Assembly (NCBI RefSeq): GCF_900543425.1 | Contig: NZ_UQRQ01000001.1 | Span: forward strand, 62,001 to 126,000 | Length of the DNA: 64,000 nucleotides | Reading direction: 5' to 3' | DNA from: an uncultured Sanguibacteroides sp. | GTDB lineage: Bacteria > Bacteroidota > Bacteroidia > Bacteroidales > Marinifilaceae | In this document: piece after piece, positions 26,895-36,118 of the stretch | How positions within the stretch are numbered: position 1 is the stretch's first letter | How the letters are laid out: every line of letters begins with the position of its first letter | Notes under the pieces: generated by a model | Database searches by the model: none | The model's input: only the letters and a program-made list of their open reading frames with translations | What the model was told of the DNA's origin: nothing | Translations under genes and position numbers: made by a program

Positions 26895-27069
26895 CTTTAC
26901 TTTATAGCACACGGGGACGGGTACAGTTGGTTGTTCATTTACGATTGTGTAAAAAGATTTTTGTAATTGGGAGATTCTATGATTAGTTGGTAAGGCTTAA
27001 AAGAGATTAAAAATAGCTTAATAATATTTATGTGAATCATATATAATTAACAATGTTAGCTTTATTTTA

Positions 27070-27101
27070 TTGTGATATTTGTGATTTAAACGTTATTTTT
27101 G
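27070..27101 (+). promoter_or_regulatory. Promoter of permease paralogue 1
   Basis: TTG at 27070-27072, 21 nt, then TATTTTTG at 27094-27101, 27 nt before the ATG. The same -7 box and nearby bases (TTATTTTTG, then an AAATA-rich leader to the ATG) recur before paralogues 2 and 3. Confidence 0.6.
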
Positions 27102-27128
27102 ACAAATTCATAAATAGAATATACGAAT

Positions 27129-30100
27129 ATGAACTTTTCTAACATCAATACTATTGCTCGTTACGAGGCGAAAATTTTAAGGCGTACTTGGTCATTTCTA
27201 TTACTTGCTTTAGTCTCTTTAGTGGGTGTTTCAATTTTTCAGGTATTGGTGCAAGGTAATATGGTGCGTTGGTTTTCATGGAACGTGATAGCCCTGTCTT
27301 CTTATGTTCCTTATTTGAATGTTTACTTATACAGCATTATTCAAGTATTACCTGTTGTATTTTTAGCCTGTGATATGTTGGATCGCGATCGAAAAATAGA
27401 TATGGCAGAGACGATATATACCCGTTCCTTGAGTAATACGGATTACGTGATCGGTAAAGCTCTTGGTGCAATTCAGGTTTTTATGGGTTTGTCTTTGTTG
27501 TCACTTTTATCGGGTGTGATTATTAATATTTTTTTTACGGATGCTTCATTAAATATAGGAATATATTTTTTTTATTGGATAGTGTTCTTGTTCCCTTCTC
27601 TGGTATTTCTACTCGGGCTTACTTTTTTAAGTATAAGCCTTGTTCGTAATAAACCATTGACTATATTGCTGGTGTTTGGGTATGTTTTTCTGACTCTTTT
27701 TTGCTTAAATAAACATCGCTTAGGTCTTTTCGATTTTTTAGGTTTTGTAATTCCTAACACGCTATCGGATATCACGGGTTTTCCGGATCTATGTAGTGTT
27801 TTGTTGCAGCGTTTAAGCTGGTTGTTTTTGGGTGTTAGTTTTATAGGCTATTCGATCTCTTTATTGAAACGTATACCTAATCGACCGGGATGTGCTGTTG
27901 TTCAAACGGGAGTCTCGACTCTTGTCGTGTTGATAGGTTTTGTTTGTGGTTTATCATTATTTCTAAAGCAACAGGAAAATATTTCTTGTCGGGAGCGCTA
28001 CAGGGCAACGTATGAAAAATATCGTTCGATTCCAAAATTAACCCTGAAAGCTCAAAATATTACCTATTGTCAGGTAGGGGATAGGTTAAAGGTAAATACA
28101 CGACTTTCTCTAAAGAACAAGCATGCAAAAGAGGTAACTCCTGTTATCCTCTATTTAAACCCGGGCTTGAAGGTCGACAGGATAATAATAAATAATAATG
28201 ATACTGATTTTTATCGTGAAAATCAGGTGATTGTGGTTGATGAAGCTGTGAAGGAAAACGACATGTTGGATTTGGAAGTGGAGTATTCCGGAAAAATAGA
28301 TGAGTCTATTTGTTATTTGGAATTGCCGGATGAGGATGTGGCAGGGACTTGGAATATTGGGTCCGAACTTTTTCGTTCCGGTAAGCGATACGCTTTTTTG
28401 GAGAAAGATTACACGTTGTTGACTCCGGAATGTATCTGGTATCCGGTATCAGTTCCTCCGGTAAACTTGTCTAGTGCTTACGCTATAGAAAAGGATTTCA
28501 CTATGTATAGTTTGCAGGTGATCGGGGAAAACAGGAGAACTGTTTTATCGCAAGGTGATCGGGTTGAATCAGGAGATACGCTTGCGTTTAAAAATAAGCA
28601 TAATTTATCGGGAATTTCGTTGTGTATCGGTACATACAAAAGTTACAAGTTGATGGTGGATTCCATTTCAGTGGAACTTTGCTTGGTAGAGGGACACGAC
28701 GACTTTCTGGAGAATTTGAGACATATAATAGATTCAATGCCTGAGATGATTCGTGAATTTAAATACAAACTCGAAGAGGTACAAAATAGAAAGTACCCTT
28801 ATGAACGTTTCACGATTGTCGAGGCCCCGATTTCATTTGCAGCTTATTTCCGGAACGAACGGGGAGGGAGTGAAAAAGTACAACCGGAGATCGTTTTTTT
28901 ACCGGAAAGAGGCGTTGGTTTTTGGAGGATGAACTTGAAGAAAAGTATACGAGATTACAAGCCAGTAATGGCCGCGTTGAATATGGATAATGCTGATGTT
29001 GAGCGATTGCTGATGACAGGCTTGTTGGATGATCTGTTTATCTTTGAATATGACGCTCTTCGTGAACCAAATCCGTTAACCGGGCGTTTATTCACGAGAG
29101 CCCGTACATTTTCTAATAGTAGACTAAAAGGTAATCCATTTATTCTTACCCCGTTATTTTATGATCACGTGAATTACTTGTATTCCCCGGAATATCCGAT
29201 CATGAATATGGTGTTGAATAATCTGTTACATGAAAAGAGAGATGGTAAAGAGAACTGGATAAATGATTTCTCGACCCGTAGCGGTTCGTATAAAAAAGCT
29301 ATGAATTATCTTAAGCATCACAGTTTAAAAGAGGCCTTGGAAGATCCATCGCTGACTTCCGATATTTTATTTCAGCTTATAAAATTAAAGTCTGCAACTT
29401 TGAAAGAACAATATTTTAGTTTACTCGTGTCTTCTGCTGATTTTGAGGATTTCATAACTCACTATTGGGAAAAACATAAATTTGAAAAAATAGATTTCTC
29501 AGATTTTGACAGGGAATTTGCGAAACGATTCGGAATTAGCTGGTCGAAAGTGTTACCTGAATGGTACTTGGTGAATCGTATACCCTCGTTCGTGATCCGA
29601 GATGCTTACGTGAAGGAAATTGAAAGCGGAGAGGAAATTGAAAATTATTATGATAAACGTTACCTTGTTCATGCGAGTGTTTACAATGAAAGTGACGTGG
29701 ATGGGGTAGTTTCATTAATTTACGCTCAAATACCGAAACCAAGAAGTAATAGTGAATTGACGACAATAAAAGACCTAATGCCTACCTATTCGAGAAATGT
29801 TTTGATTGAAGCCAAGAAAGCTAAAAAGATAGTTCTCGTATCGAGTGGTATAGTTTCAAGTGCTTTTTTGAATACGATTATTTCCGAAAACTTACCGACG
29901 ATTATTCCCGTGTTACAAGTTGATGGGAAAACGCGTGAAACGGATATAGGAGTAAGAGATATCGACGTATCCTATTTTTTTCCGCAAGAAGGAGAATTGA
30001 TCGTGGATAACGAATCAGATAATTTCAGTATAACACAGATCTCAAACGGAAATTGTGTGCGTCAAGGGCTAAAAACTGATGATTTGACAAATGAATATAA

Positions 30101-30563
30101 TGCCTTTACTGTAGTGAAGGTTCCTGAGAAGTGGACTCTTGTTACACATTATGGTTTTTACGGGGACCGGGTAAGAAGCGGCTGTTTGAAAAAGTCCGGG
30201 GATGGGAAATTTAAAGCAGAGTGGTCCGTGAATATAGAAAAAGCCGGATATTATGAACTCTCGGTTTTTATACCTGATGATGTGGATTTGTATCGATTAA
30301 TAACGAATAGTAAAGGAATGGCTATGAGAAATGTGAATATGATAAAGCAATTCTATACTGTATATCACGATGGGAAAGAAGCGAAAACTACGGTAGAGAT
30401 TCCTGTCATGGATCGTGGCTGGATCTCCTTGGGACGTTTCTATTTTACGCCGGGAGAGGCTTCTGTCGTTTTGACGGATAAAGGAAATGCGGACGACCAG
30501 ATTATATATGCCGATGCCGTGAAATGGGTTTTTAAGGGGAAGGATGAGTTGCCGGAAAAGTAG
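27129..30563 (+). CDS. ABC-2-type permease / M1-peptidase-like / golvesin-like fusion, copy 1
   Basis: 1,144 residues. The first ~285 hold six or seven hydrophobic helices like ABC-2-type permeases, with the cytoplasmic segment DRDRKIDMAETIYTRSLSNTD between helices. The remaining ~860 should face the periplasm or exterior. Residues ~300-860 resemble the M1 aminopeptidase region of the Bacteroidota permease/aminopeptidase fusions (NPGLKVDRI, PYERFTIVEAPISFAAYF, QPEIVFLPERGVG). At the place expected for HExxH the sequence reads SPEYPIMNMVLNN (~686), so zinc catalysis is unlikely. Residues ~955-1138 form a golvesin-like beta domain (GELIVDNES to YADAVKWV). No ABC ATPase gene is in the window. 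Function unknown; copy 2 is the closest relative. Confidence 0.8.
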   Translation: MNFSNINTIARYEAKILRRTWSFLLLALVSLVGVSIFQVLVQGNMVRWFSWNVIALSSYVPYLNVYLYSIIQVLPVVFLACDMLDRDRKIDMAETIYTRSLSNTDYVIGKALGAIQVFMGLSLLSLLSGVIINIFFTDASLNIGIYFFYWIVFLFPSLVFLLGLTFLSISLVRNKPLTILLVFGYVFLTLFCLNKHRLGLFDFLGFVIPNTLSDITGFPDLCSVLLQRLSWLFLGVSFIGYSISLLKRIPNRPGCAVVQTGVSTLVVLIGFVCGLSLFLKQQENISCRERYRATYEKYRSIPKLTLKAQNITYCQVGDRLKVNTRLSLKNKHAKEVTPVILYLNPGLKVDRIIINNNDTDFYRENQVIVVDEAVKENDMLDLEVEYSGKIDESICYLELPDEDVAGTWNIGSELFRSGKRYAFLEKDYTLLTPECIWYPVSVPPVNLSSAYAIEKDFTMYSLQVIGENRRTVLSQGDRVESGDTLAFKNKHNLSGISLCIGTYKSYKLMVDSISVELCLVEGHDDFLENLRHIIDSMPEMIREFKYKLEEVQNRKYPYERFTIVEAPISFAAYFRNERGGSEKVQPEIVFLPERGVGFWRMNLKKSIRDYKPVMAALNMDNADVERLLMTGLLDDLFIFEYDALREPNPLTGRLFTRARTFSNSRLKGNPFILTPLFYDHVNYLYSPEYPIMNMVLNNLLHEKRDGKENWINDFSTRSGSYKKAMNYLKHHSLKEALEDPSLTSDILFQLIKLKSATLKEQYFSLLVSSADFEDFITHYWEKHKFEKIDFSDFDREFAKRFGISWSKVLPEWYLVNRIPSFVIRDAYVKEIESGEEIENYYDKRYLVHASVYNESDVDGVVSLIYAQIPKPRSNSELTTIKDLMPTYSRNVLIEAKKAKKIVLVSSGIVSSAFLNTIISENLPTIIPVLQVDGKTRETDIGVRDIDVSYFFPQEGELIVDNESDNFSITQISNGNCVRQGLKTDDLTNEYNAFTVVKVPEKWTLVTHYGFYGDRVRSGCLKKSGDGKFKAEWSVNIEKAGYYELSVFIPDDVDLYRLITNSKGMAMRNVNMIKQFYTVYHDGKEAKTTVEIPVMDRGWISLGRFYFTPGEASVVLTDKGNADDQIIYADAVKWVFKGKDELPEK

Positions 30564-30716
30564 AATATGTTGCCACTCGTGTGTCAGTTACAATAACATT
30601 ATCTATAAATAGTAGTAATATTATAGCTGTTTTTGTAATTTTTCCATGGAAGTTTATATCTGAAAAATGCGCCATCATTCTCGTGATAAATTGTATTTTA
30701 TTGAAATAAAATAAAT

Positions 30717-30754
30717 CATCCGGTAGCGAACTCTCCACTTGTTGCTACCGGATG
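30717..30754 (-). terminator. Hairpin terminator between copy 1 and the minus-strand gene
   Basis: 11-bp perfect stem (30717-30727 with 30744-30754) around a 16-nt loop, 18 nt beyond the stop of the leftward gene at 30773, with A/T-rich DNA beyond. It could also end copy 1 transcription. Confidence 0.65.
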
Positions 30755-30772
30755 TAAGACGGTTTTAGGGAT

Positions 30773-31315
30773 TTAGGCTATAGCTAAATTAGTTGGTGTG
30801 TCTGTTTTTCTATACGTGGGTATAGAAGAATCTGATTCTTCTTCTTCGCTTATGGTTGATCGACTGGTTACTAGTGCAATCATAGGTAGGTGTAAAATAG
30901 GTGCTGCATGAATGTGTGCAGCAAGTAGGTGTGCTATAGTTATAGCAACTGCTATCTCGCAGACCGTAATTATGATGCCCGCTCCTGGAACTCCTTTTAA
31001 TACAGCCTTTAAAATAAAGGAACACAATCGTCCCGTGCCATATCCGACGAGAGCCCCGAAAGTAATTCTAAAAGAACGATTATCACTAGCTATCTCCGAT
31101 TGTATAGAGATACCTGGATCTTGGTTCATTGATTCTATTTTCTCAACAAGAGCGTTGGTAACATAAAAATTATGACTCTGTATTTCACCCGGCTGCATTT
31201 GAGTTGTATAATTATTTGGTATAACAGCAGGATCCTGTGCATTAGCCTTGTTGGCATTAAGAACAGTTATCGTAGTCAAACACAATATAACAATAAATTT
31301 GATATTTCTTTTCAT
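30773..31315 (-). CDS. Exported protein with glycine-rich hydrophobic core
   Basis: I do not recognise this 180-residue protein. Residues 1-26 are a signal peptide ending NANKANA-QDP. A polar region follows to ~85. Residues ~88-145 are hydrophobic with many Gly and Ala (GALVGYGTGRL, KGVPGAGIIITV, AITIAHLLAAHIHAAP), reminiscent of membrane-active peptides such as class II bacteriocins, though no cleavage motif proves this. The tail is rich in Ser, Thr and Glu. It lies 42 nt downstream of the 157-residue membrane protein gene and is likely co-transcribed with it, antisense to the flanking permease genes. Confidence 0.6.
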   Translation of the reverse strand: MKRNIKFIVILCLTTITVLNANKANAQDPAVIPNNYTTQMQPGEIQSHNFYVTNALVEKIESMNQDPGISIQSEIASDNRSFRITFGALVGYGTGRLCSFILKAVLKGVPGAGIIITVCEIAVAITIAHLLAAHIHAAPILHLPMIALVTSRSTISEEEESDSSIPTYRKTDTPTNLAIA

Positions 31316-31357
31316 AAGATATAAGTTTAAGAGTTTTTTGTTAGTAAATGGAGAGTT

Positions 31358-31831
31358 TTATCTTTTAGAGTTGTTTTCAATTTCTAATTTTGCTTTTTTA
31401 CGTTCTTTTTTGTCTAGTAACAAGAATGCTACAAATGGTGATATTATAGATGAAAAAATAATTGCATTACAGACAAATTCAATCGTGAGTTGGATTAGAA
31501 AGTCAGATAAGAGTAGAAAGAGTGTAGTGAGACAAAGAGTAAAGACAAATCCTACTATGATACTTTTATATAAAGTAAGAAAGTGTTGTTCTCCTGTGAA
31601 GCTAGAACTATCGCATAAAAGAGGAGGTATTTTTCGTATTAAAAATACCAGTTGAAATTGAAATATAAAAAATAATGCTACAAATATAAACTTCAAGGGA
31701 ATTTCTTTTGGTATATCATTTTTAAAAAAGGACGATATAAATATTAATGAAAACGCCGCAATAATTCCTTTTATGATCATACGTCTTTTCCTGTAGATTT
31801 TTTCAAGTTGTATCCGTTTTTCTATATCCAT
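31358..31831 (-). CDS. Four-helix membrane protein, cassette copy A
   Basis: 157 residues of no family I recognise. It begins MDIEKRIQLEKIYRKRRMIIK (positively charged, so cytosolic), has about four hydrophobic helices (~22-38, 47-65, 88-108, 114-140) and ends in the lysine-rich DKKERKKAKLEIEN. The loop IRKIPPLLCD is shared with its paralogue at 36119-36595, roughly 60% identical by eye. In both places it is the first gene of a minus-strand pair whose second gene encodes an unrelated exported protein. Such a constant-plus-variable layout might be a toxin/immunity or chaperone/cargo pair; that is speculation. Confidence 0.6.
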   Translation of the reverse strand: MDIEKRIQLEKIYRKRRMIIKGIIAAFSLIFISSFFKNDIPKEIPLKFIFVALFFIFQFQLVFLIRKIPPLLCDSSSFTGEQHFLTLYKSIIVGFVFTLCLTTLFLLLSDFLIQLTIEFVCNAIIFSSIISPFVAFLLLDKKERKKAKLEIENNSKR

Positions 31832-31891
31832 AGTAGAGAATAATTATAGATAAATTTTATAGCTATAGTGTAAATGATAAATAATTTTTTT

Positions 31892-31937
31892 ACGAAGTTA
31901 TAATATATTTCTAATTAAAAAAATGGATAGTATTACT
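31892..31937. repeat. 46-nt direct repeat, copy A
   Basis: Identical to 36668-36713, beginning ACGAAGTTATAATATATTTC and ending GGATAGTATTACT. In each place it lies 60-72 nt before the start of the four-helix membrane protein gene. It marks part of a duplicated block. Confidence 0.8.
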
Positions 31938-31992
31938 TATGTCTATTTTTAAGTATCTATTTTATTTATTAATGTATTAATAATTAAAATAC

Positions 31993-32000
31993 TATTTTTG
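31993..32000 (+). promoter_or_regulatory. -7 box of permease paralogue 2
   Basis: TATTTTTG, 27 nt before the ATG, in the same position as in copies 1 and 3 and preceded by TATTAATAATTAAAA as in copy 3. No TTTG -33 element is seen. Confidence 0.55.
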
Positions 32001-32027
32001 TAGAAACTCTAAAAATAGTGTACGAAT

Positions 32028-35000
32028 ATGAACTTTTCTAATATCAATACTGTCGCTCGTTACAAGGTGAAAACTTTATGGCGTACTTGGTTATTTTGGG
32101 TATTTGCTTTACTCTCTCTCGTTGGAGTTTTAAGCCTTCAAATACAGATGCAAGGCAATATGGTCGAATGGACTTCATGGAACATGATAGCTATGTCTTC
32201 CTATGTTCCTTATTTTAATGTATACTTGTTTGGTGTTGTACAAGCATTAGCTGTCATATTTCTGGCTAGTGATTTGTTGAATGCAGACCGAAAGATAGAT
32301 ACGGAGGATATGATTTACATTCGGTGTGGGAGTAAAGTGGATTATCTCATTGGTAATGTCTGTAGCATAGTTTTGATATTTATTGGTTTATCTTTCTTGT
32401 CCCTTTTGTCGGGATCCATTATACATCTTTTTTTTACAGATGCTCCTTTTAATGGAGGAGTGTACCTATTTTACGGGGTCGTGTTCTTATTTCCTTCGTT
32501 GGTTTTTATACTCGGTTTTACTGTTTTGTTAGAGACTCTTATTCCGCATAAAGCAATCGTCATTTGTGTGATGTTAGAATTTATACTCGTGTCTTTGTAT
32601 TACCTGAATAATCCTCAGCAGGGGCTTTTCAATTTTTGGGGATTTGGTATTCCTACTACCTTATCGGATATCTCGGGATATCCTGATTTGGGAGGTGTGG
32701 TATTACAACGTTTAATTTGGTTGTTTTTAGGTGTTGGTTTTATCGGTTACTCCGTCGTGTTGCTAAAACGTATTCCTGCTCGAACGGGGAATGGCGCTGT
32801 TCAATTAGGGATACCAACTTTATTGGTTGTAATAGGCCTTGCTTGCGGATTGTATTTATTTATAAGACAACATGAAAATGTTTCTTGTCGGGATAACTAC
32901 AGGGCGACTTATGAAAAATATAGTTCGGGCCCGAAATTAACCTTGAACGATCAAATTATCACTTATCGCCAGGATGGAGATAAAATAGAGGTAAAGACAC
33001 GACTCCGTTTAAAAAACGAATGTACGGGAAAAGTGAGTCCGGTTATTCTTTATTTGAACCCGGGATTACGAGTTAAGCGGATATTGAAGAATGGGGAGGA
33101 AGTCGATTTCTCTCGTGAGAATCAGGTAATCGTGATTGACGATACGGTGGAAGAAAAGGGTATATTGGATTTGGAAGTAGAATATGCCGGAACAATAGAC
33201 GAGTCTATCTGTTATTTGGAATTTCCGGACAAATATGTGGCAGGGACCTGGAATATCGGCTCCGAACTTTTCCGTTCCGGTAAACGATATGCTATTTTAC
33301 AAAAGAATTACACGTTATTGACACCGGAATGTATTTGGTATCCGGTGTCGGTTCCCCCGGTGAACTTGTCCGATCTTTACGCGATAGAAAAGAATTTCAC
33401 GAAGTATGGTTTGCAGGTGGTAGGGGAAAACGGAAGAACGGTTTTATCGCAGGGAGACCGAAGTGAAGCGGGTGACACCTTAATTTTTAGAAATAAGCAC
33501 GGTTTACCTGGTATTTCTCTATGTATCGGTCATTACAAGAGTTATAGAGTAATGGTGGATTCCGTTTTAGTCGAGCTTTATTTGGTGGAAGGACATGATG
33601 ATTTTTTTAAATATTTGAGCCGTATAAAGGATTCGGTGCCCGGGGTGATACGTGAATTTAAGCGTAAGGTCGAACAACAAATGAACAGAAAATATCCATT
33701 TGAACGTTTCATGGTTGTCGAGGCTCCGGTTTCATTTGCCGCTTATTTTCGGATCGAAAGCGGAGGTAGCGGGAGGGTGCAACCGGAAATGTTTTTTTTG
33801 CCAGAAAGGGGTGTTGGTATTAAAAATATGAAACTGAAAAAAATACAGGCATTTCAGAATATAATGACCCCGGCAGATATGGAAAATATTGAGCGAAATG
33901 TATTGACGCAATTGTTAGATGGCCTTTTTGCATCGGAATATGATCTTTCGGAACACACTACTTTAAGAAACTTGAATCCGTTGATAAAGCTATTTGTGAC
34001 TTATTCGTACGATAATTTCACTTTGAATGGTAATCCGTTTACCCTTTTCCCGTTATTTTATAATTACGTGAATCAGTTGTATGCCCCGGAATACCCGATC
34101 ATGGATATCGTACTGAATAGTTGGCTAAGCGAAAAAGATGTTACCCGGACGAGACGGATTAATAGCCAGTCAACTCTTAGTCGTTCGTATAAACAAGCCA
34201 TGAATTATCTTAAAACCCATAGTTTGCAAGAGGCTTTAAAAGATTGTCGGATAACTTCCGATATACTATATCAGCTTATAAAACTAAAGTCTAATAGTCT
34301 GAAAGAACATTATTTTGGTTTAACTGTTTCTCCAGCTGATTTAGACGAATTTATAAAGCGATTTCGGGAAGAACATACATTTGAAAAGATAGATTTTTCT
34401 TTATTTGACAAGGCATTCACGGAACAATTTGGGATTAGCTGGTCAAGCGTGTTACCTGAATGGTACACGATAAACCGTATTCCTTCATTCCTGATTCGAG
34501 ATACTCGCGTGGAAGAAATCGATGAAAACAAAGAAGGCGAGAGTTTTGATGATAGACGTTACCGTATCCAAGCGAAGGTATACAATGAAAGTGACGTGGA
34601 CGGGGTAGTTACGTTGTCTTTTATAGATGTTGTAAAAAGAGGGAGTGACAAAACCTCGTTCGTGTCAAATGAAATGAAATTTCTTTGTACACAAAATGTT
34701 TTGATAAAAGCTAAAGAGGGCAAAGAGATTGTTATTGTAACGAGAGGTAGACCTTCTGCCGTTTTTTTGAATACGATTATTTCCAATAACATGCCAACCG
34801 TTGTTGTATTGGAAGAAACCGGGGGAATGACGCGTAAAATAGATCCTGGGATAAAAGATATTGACCTATCTCATTTTCTACCGAAAGAGGGAGAATTGAT
34901 CGTGGACAACGAATCGGACGGTTTCAGTCTGTTACAGCCTCCTGTCGGTAATCGCTCTCCTGAATGGCAGAAGCCTGTTTACTCTACGGATAAATATAAT

Positions 35001-35459
35001 ACTTACAATATGATGCTGGCTTCGAAAGCGTGGACTCTTGTTACACATTACGGTTTTTATGGAGAACGGGTAAGGAGCGGTTGGATGAAAAAATCGGGGG
35101 ATGGAGAATTCAAAGCAAAATGGTCGGTGAAGATAGAGAAAGCGGGGTATTATGAAGTTTTGGCATATATACCGAGTTACGTGGAATTACAACAAAAGAG
35201 GGTCATATCATCCAGAACATTGAGTCCTATGAATGCCATAAAACAAAATTACTTGGTGCAACATGACAGTAAGGAGACAGAAATTTCATTGGAGATTATT
35301 GCATTGAATACCAATTGGATCTCTTTGGGACGTTTCTATTTTTCTCCGGGAGAGGCTTCTGTGGTTTTGACGGATAAAGGAAGCGTGGACGACCAGATTA
35401 TATACGCGGATGCCGTGAAATGGGTTTTGGATGGGGATAACAAGATGTGTGAAAAGTAG
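32028..35459 (+). CDS. ABC-2-type permease / M1-peptidase-like / golvesin-like fusion, copy 2
   Basis: 1,143 residues with the same three-part order as copy 1 and the same start MNFSNINT. The cytoplasmic loop has diverged (ADRKIDTEDMIYIRCGSKVDYLIGN), unlike the other three, which keep a SNxDYVIGK motif there. The M1-like part keeps PFERFMVVEAPVSFAAYF and has APEYPIMDIVLNS where a zinc motif would be. The golvesin-like domain begins at ~954 (GELIVDNESDGFS) and ends IIYADAVKWV. It shares with copy 1 the segment AGTWNIGSELFRSGKRYA, where copies 3 and 4 differ. Minus-strand cassettes lie on both sides. Confidence 0.8.
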   Translation: MNFSNINTVARYKVKTLWRTWLFWVFALLSLVGVLSLQIQMQGNMVEWTSWNMIAMSSYVPYFNVYLFGVVQALAVIFLASDLLNADRKIDTEDMIYIRCGSKVDYLIGNVCSIVLIFIGLSFLSLLSGSIIHLFFTDAPFNGGVYLFYGVVFLFPSLVFILGFTVLLETLIPHKAIVICVMLEFILVSLYYLNNPQQGLFNFWGFGIPTTLSDISGYPDLGGVVLQRLIWLFLGVGFIGYSVVLLKRIPARTGNGAVQLGIPTLLVVIGLACGLYLFIRQHENVSCRDNYRATYEKYSSGPKLTLNDQIITYRQDGDKIEVKTRLRLKNECTGKVSPVILYLNPGLRVKRILKNGEEVDFSRENQVIVIDDTVEEKGILDLEVEYAGTIDESICYLEFPDKYVAGTWNIGSELFRSGKRYAILQKNYTLLTPECIWYPVSVPPVNLSDLYAIEKNFTKYGLQVVGENGRTVLSQGDRSEAGDTLIFRNKHGLPGISLCIGHYKSYRVMVDSVLVELYLVEGHDDFFKYLSRIKDSVPGVIREFKRKVEQQMNRKYPFERFMVVEAPVSFAAYFRIESGGSGRVQPEMFFLPERGVGIKNMKLKKIQAFQNIMTPADMENIERNVLTQLLDGLFASEYDLSEHTTLRNLNPLIKLFVTYSYDNFTLNGNPFTLFPLFYNYVNQLYAPEYPIMDIVLNSWLSEKDVTRTRRINSQSTLSRSYKQAMNYLKTHSLQEALKDCRITSDILYQLIKLKSNSLKEHYFGLTVSPADLDEFIKRFREEHTFEKIDFSLFDKAFTEQFGISWSSVLPEWYTINRIPSFLIRDTRVEEIDENKEGESFDDRRYRIQAKVYNESDVDGVVTLSFIDVVKRGSDKTSFVSNEMKFLCTQNVLIKAKEGKEIVIVTRGRPSAVFLNTIISNNMPTVVVLEETGGMTRKIDPGIKDIDLSHFLPKEGELIVDNESDGFSLLQPPVGNRSPEWQKPVYSTDKYNTYNMMLASKAWTLVTHYGFYGERVRSGWMKKSGDGEFKAKWSVKIEKAGYYEVLAYIPSYVELQQKRVISSRTLSPMNAIKQNYLVQHDSKETEISLEIIALNTNWISLGRFYFSPGEASVVLTDKGSVDDQIIYADAVKWVLDGDNKMCEK

Positions 35460-35567
35460 GTTAGCTTATTCATTATTTTAACCGTAAAAAACAAAACCAG
35501 CTAATGATAGCCAATTAGCTATCCCTGTTTCTTTACAACTCCAATAAGATCATAAATATGTTGAATT

Positions 35568-35981
35568 CTACTCAATTTTATTGCCTTTTTCATCGACAAC
35601 GACAATTTCAAAAGGATATGTATCGTCTTTTATAGGTAAACTTTCATGATATTTGGCTTTAAATTCCAATATGTATTTTGTCGTTTTCTCGGGTTTGATT
35701 GTAAAACTGCATTTTCCTTTTTTTAACTGTTTTTTTGTAGCTGTTCCTACATTGGGAATATTGACTTTTTTTACGCGCTCGGGATCGAATGTTACCGTTA
35801 TAATGACTTCTTCATTTTTTTTAATGGGATTGAAATCATTACTTAACTGTAATTGAAGTATCTGTTTACTTTTTACTGTATTTTGAGTTTTTTCCTCCGG
35901 TGATTGAGTACCTATTGTAATAGTATAACCTATAAATGCGATAAAAATTATAGTTGCAATTATTTTTATTGTTTTCTTCAT
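35568..35981 (-). CDS. Small anchored or exported beta-domain protein
   Basis: Not recognised. 137 residues with an N-terminal hydrophobic segment (IIATIIFIAFIGYTITIG, residues 7-24), with no lipobox, so either a signal anchor or a signal peptide. The rest is polar and strand-rich (EEVIITVTFDPERVKKVNI, GKCSFTIKPEKTTKYILEF), suggesting an Ig-like domain. Its ATG overlaps the stop of a 31-codon frame upstream (ATGA). It takes the second place in the minus-strand cassette, where copy A has an unrelated exported protein. Confidence 0.6.
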   Translation of the reverse strand: MKKTIKIIATIIFIAFIGYTITIGTQSPEEKTQNTVKSKQILQLQLSNDFNPIKKNEEVIITVTFDPERVKKVNIPNVGTATKKQLKKGKCSFTIKPEKTTKYILEFKAKYHESLPIKDDTYPFEIVVVDEKGNKIE

Positions 35982-36073
35982 CGTAGCTCTGTTTTATAAA
36001 TTTGATTTATGGTATTACTTGTAATTAGAATAGCTGTAATAGTTAAATTTGCACTAATGATAAATGTTTTCAT
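35978..36073 (-). CDS. Possible 31-residue hydrophobic peptide
   Basis: A short frame beginning MKTFIISANLTITAILITSN ends in a stop that overlaps the next start by ATGA, a typical coupling junction. The hydrophobic N-terminal half looks like a signal or membrane segment. It lies 45 nt after the membrane protein gene of the cassette. It may be a real small gene, a leader that couples translation, or chance; codon evidence is too short to tell. Confidence 0.3.
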   Translation of the reverse strand: MKTFIISANLTITAILITSNTINQIYKTELR

Positions 36074-36118
36074 AAGATCATAATTTTAAATGTTATAGTA
36101 AAGTACATATGTTGAGTC

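Noticed and set aside
35460..35567. Hairpin AGCTAAT/ATTAGCT after permease copy 2 as a terminator
   Set aside because: The stem is 7 bp and AT-rich without a T-run on either side, so it is too weak to call.
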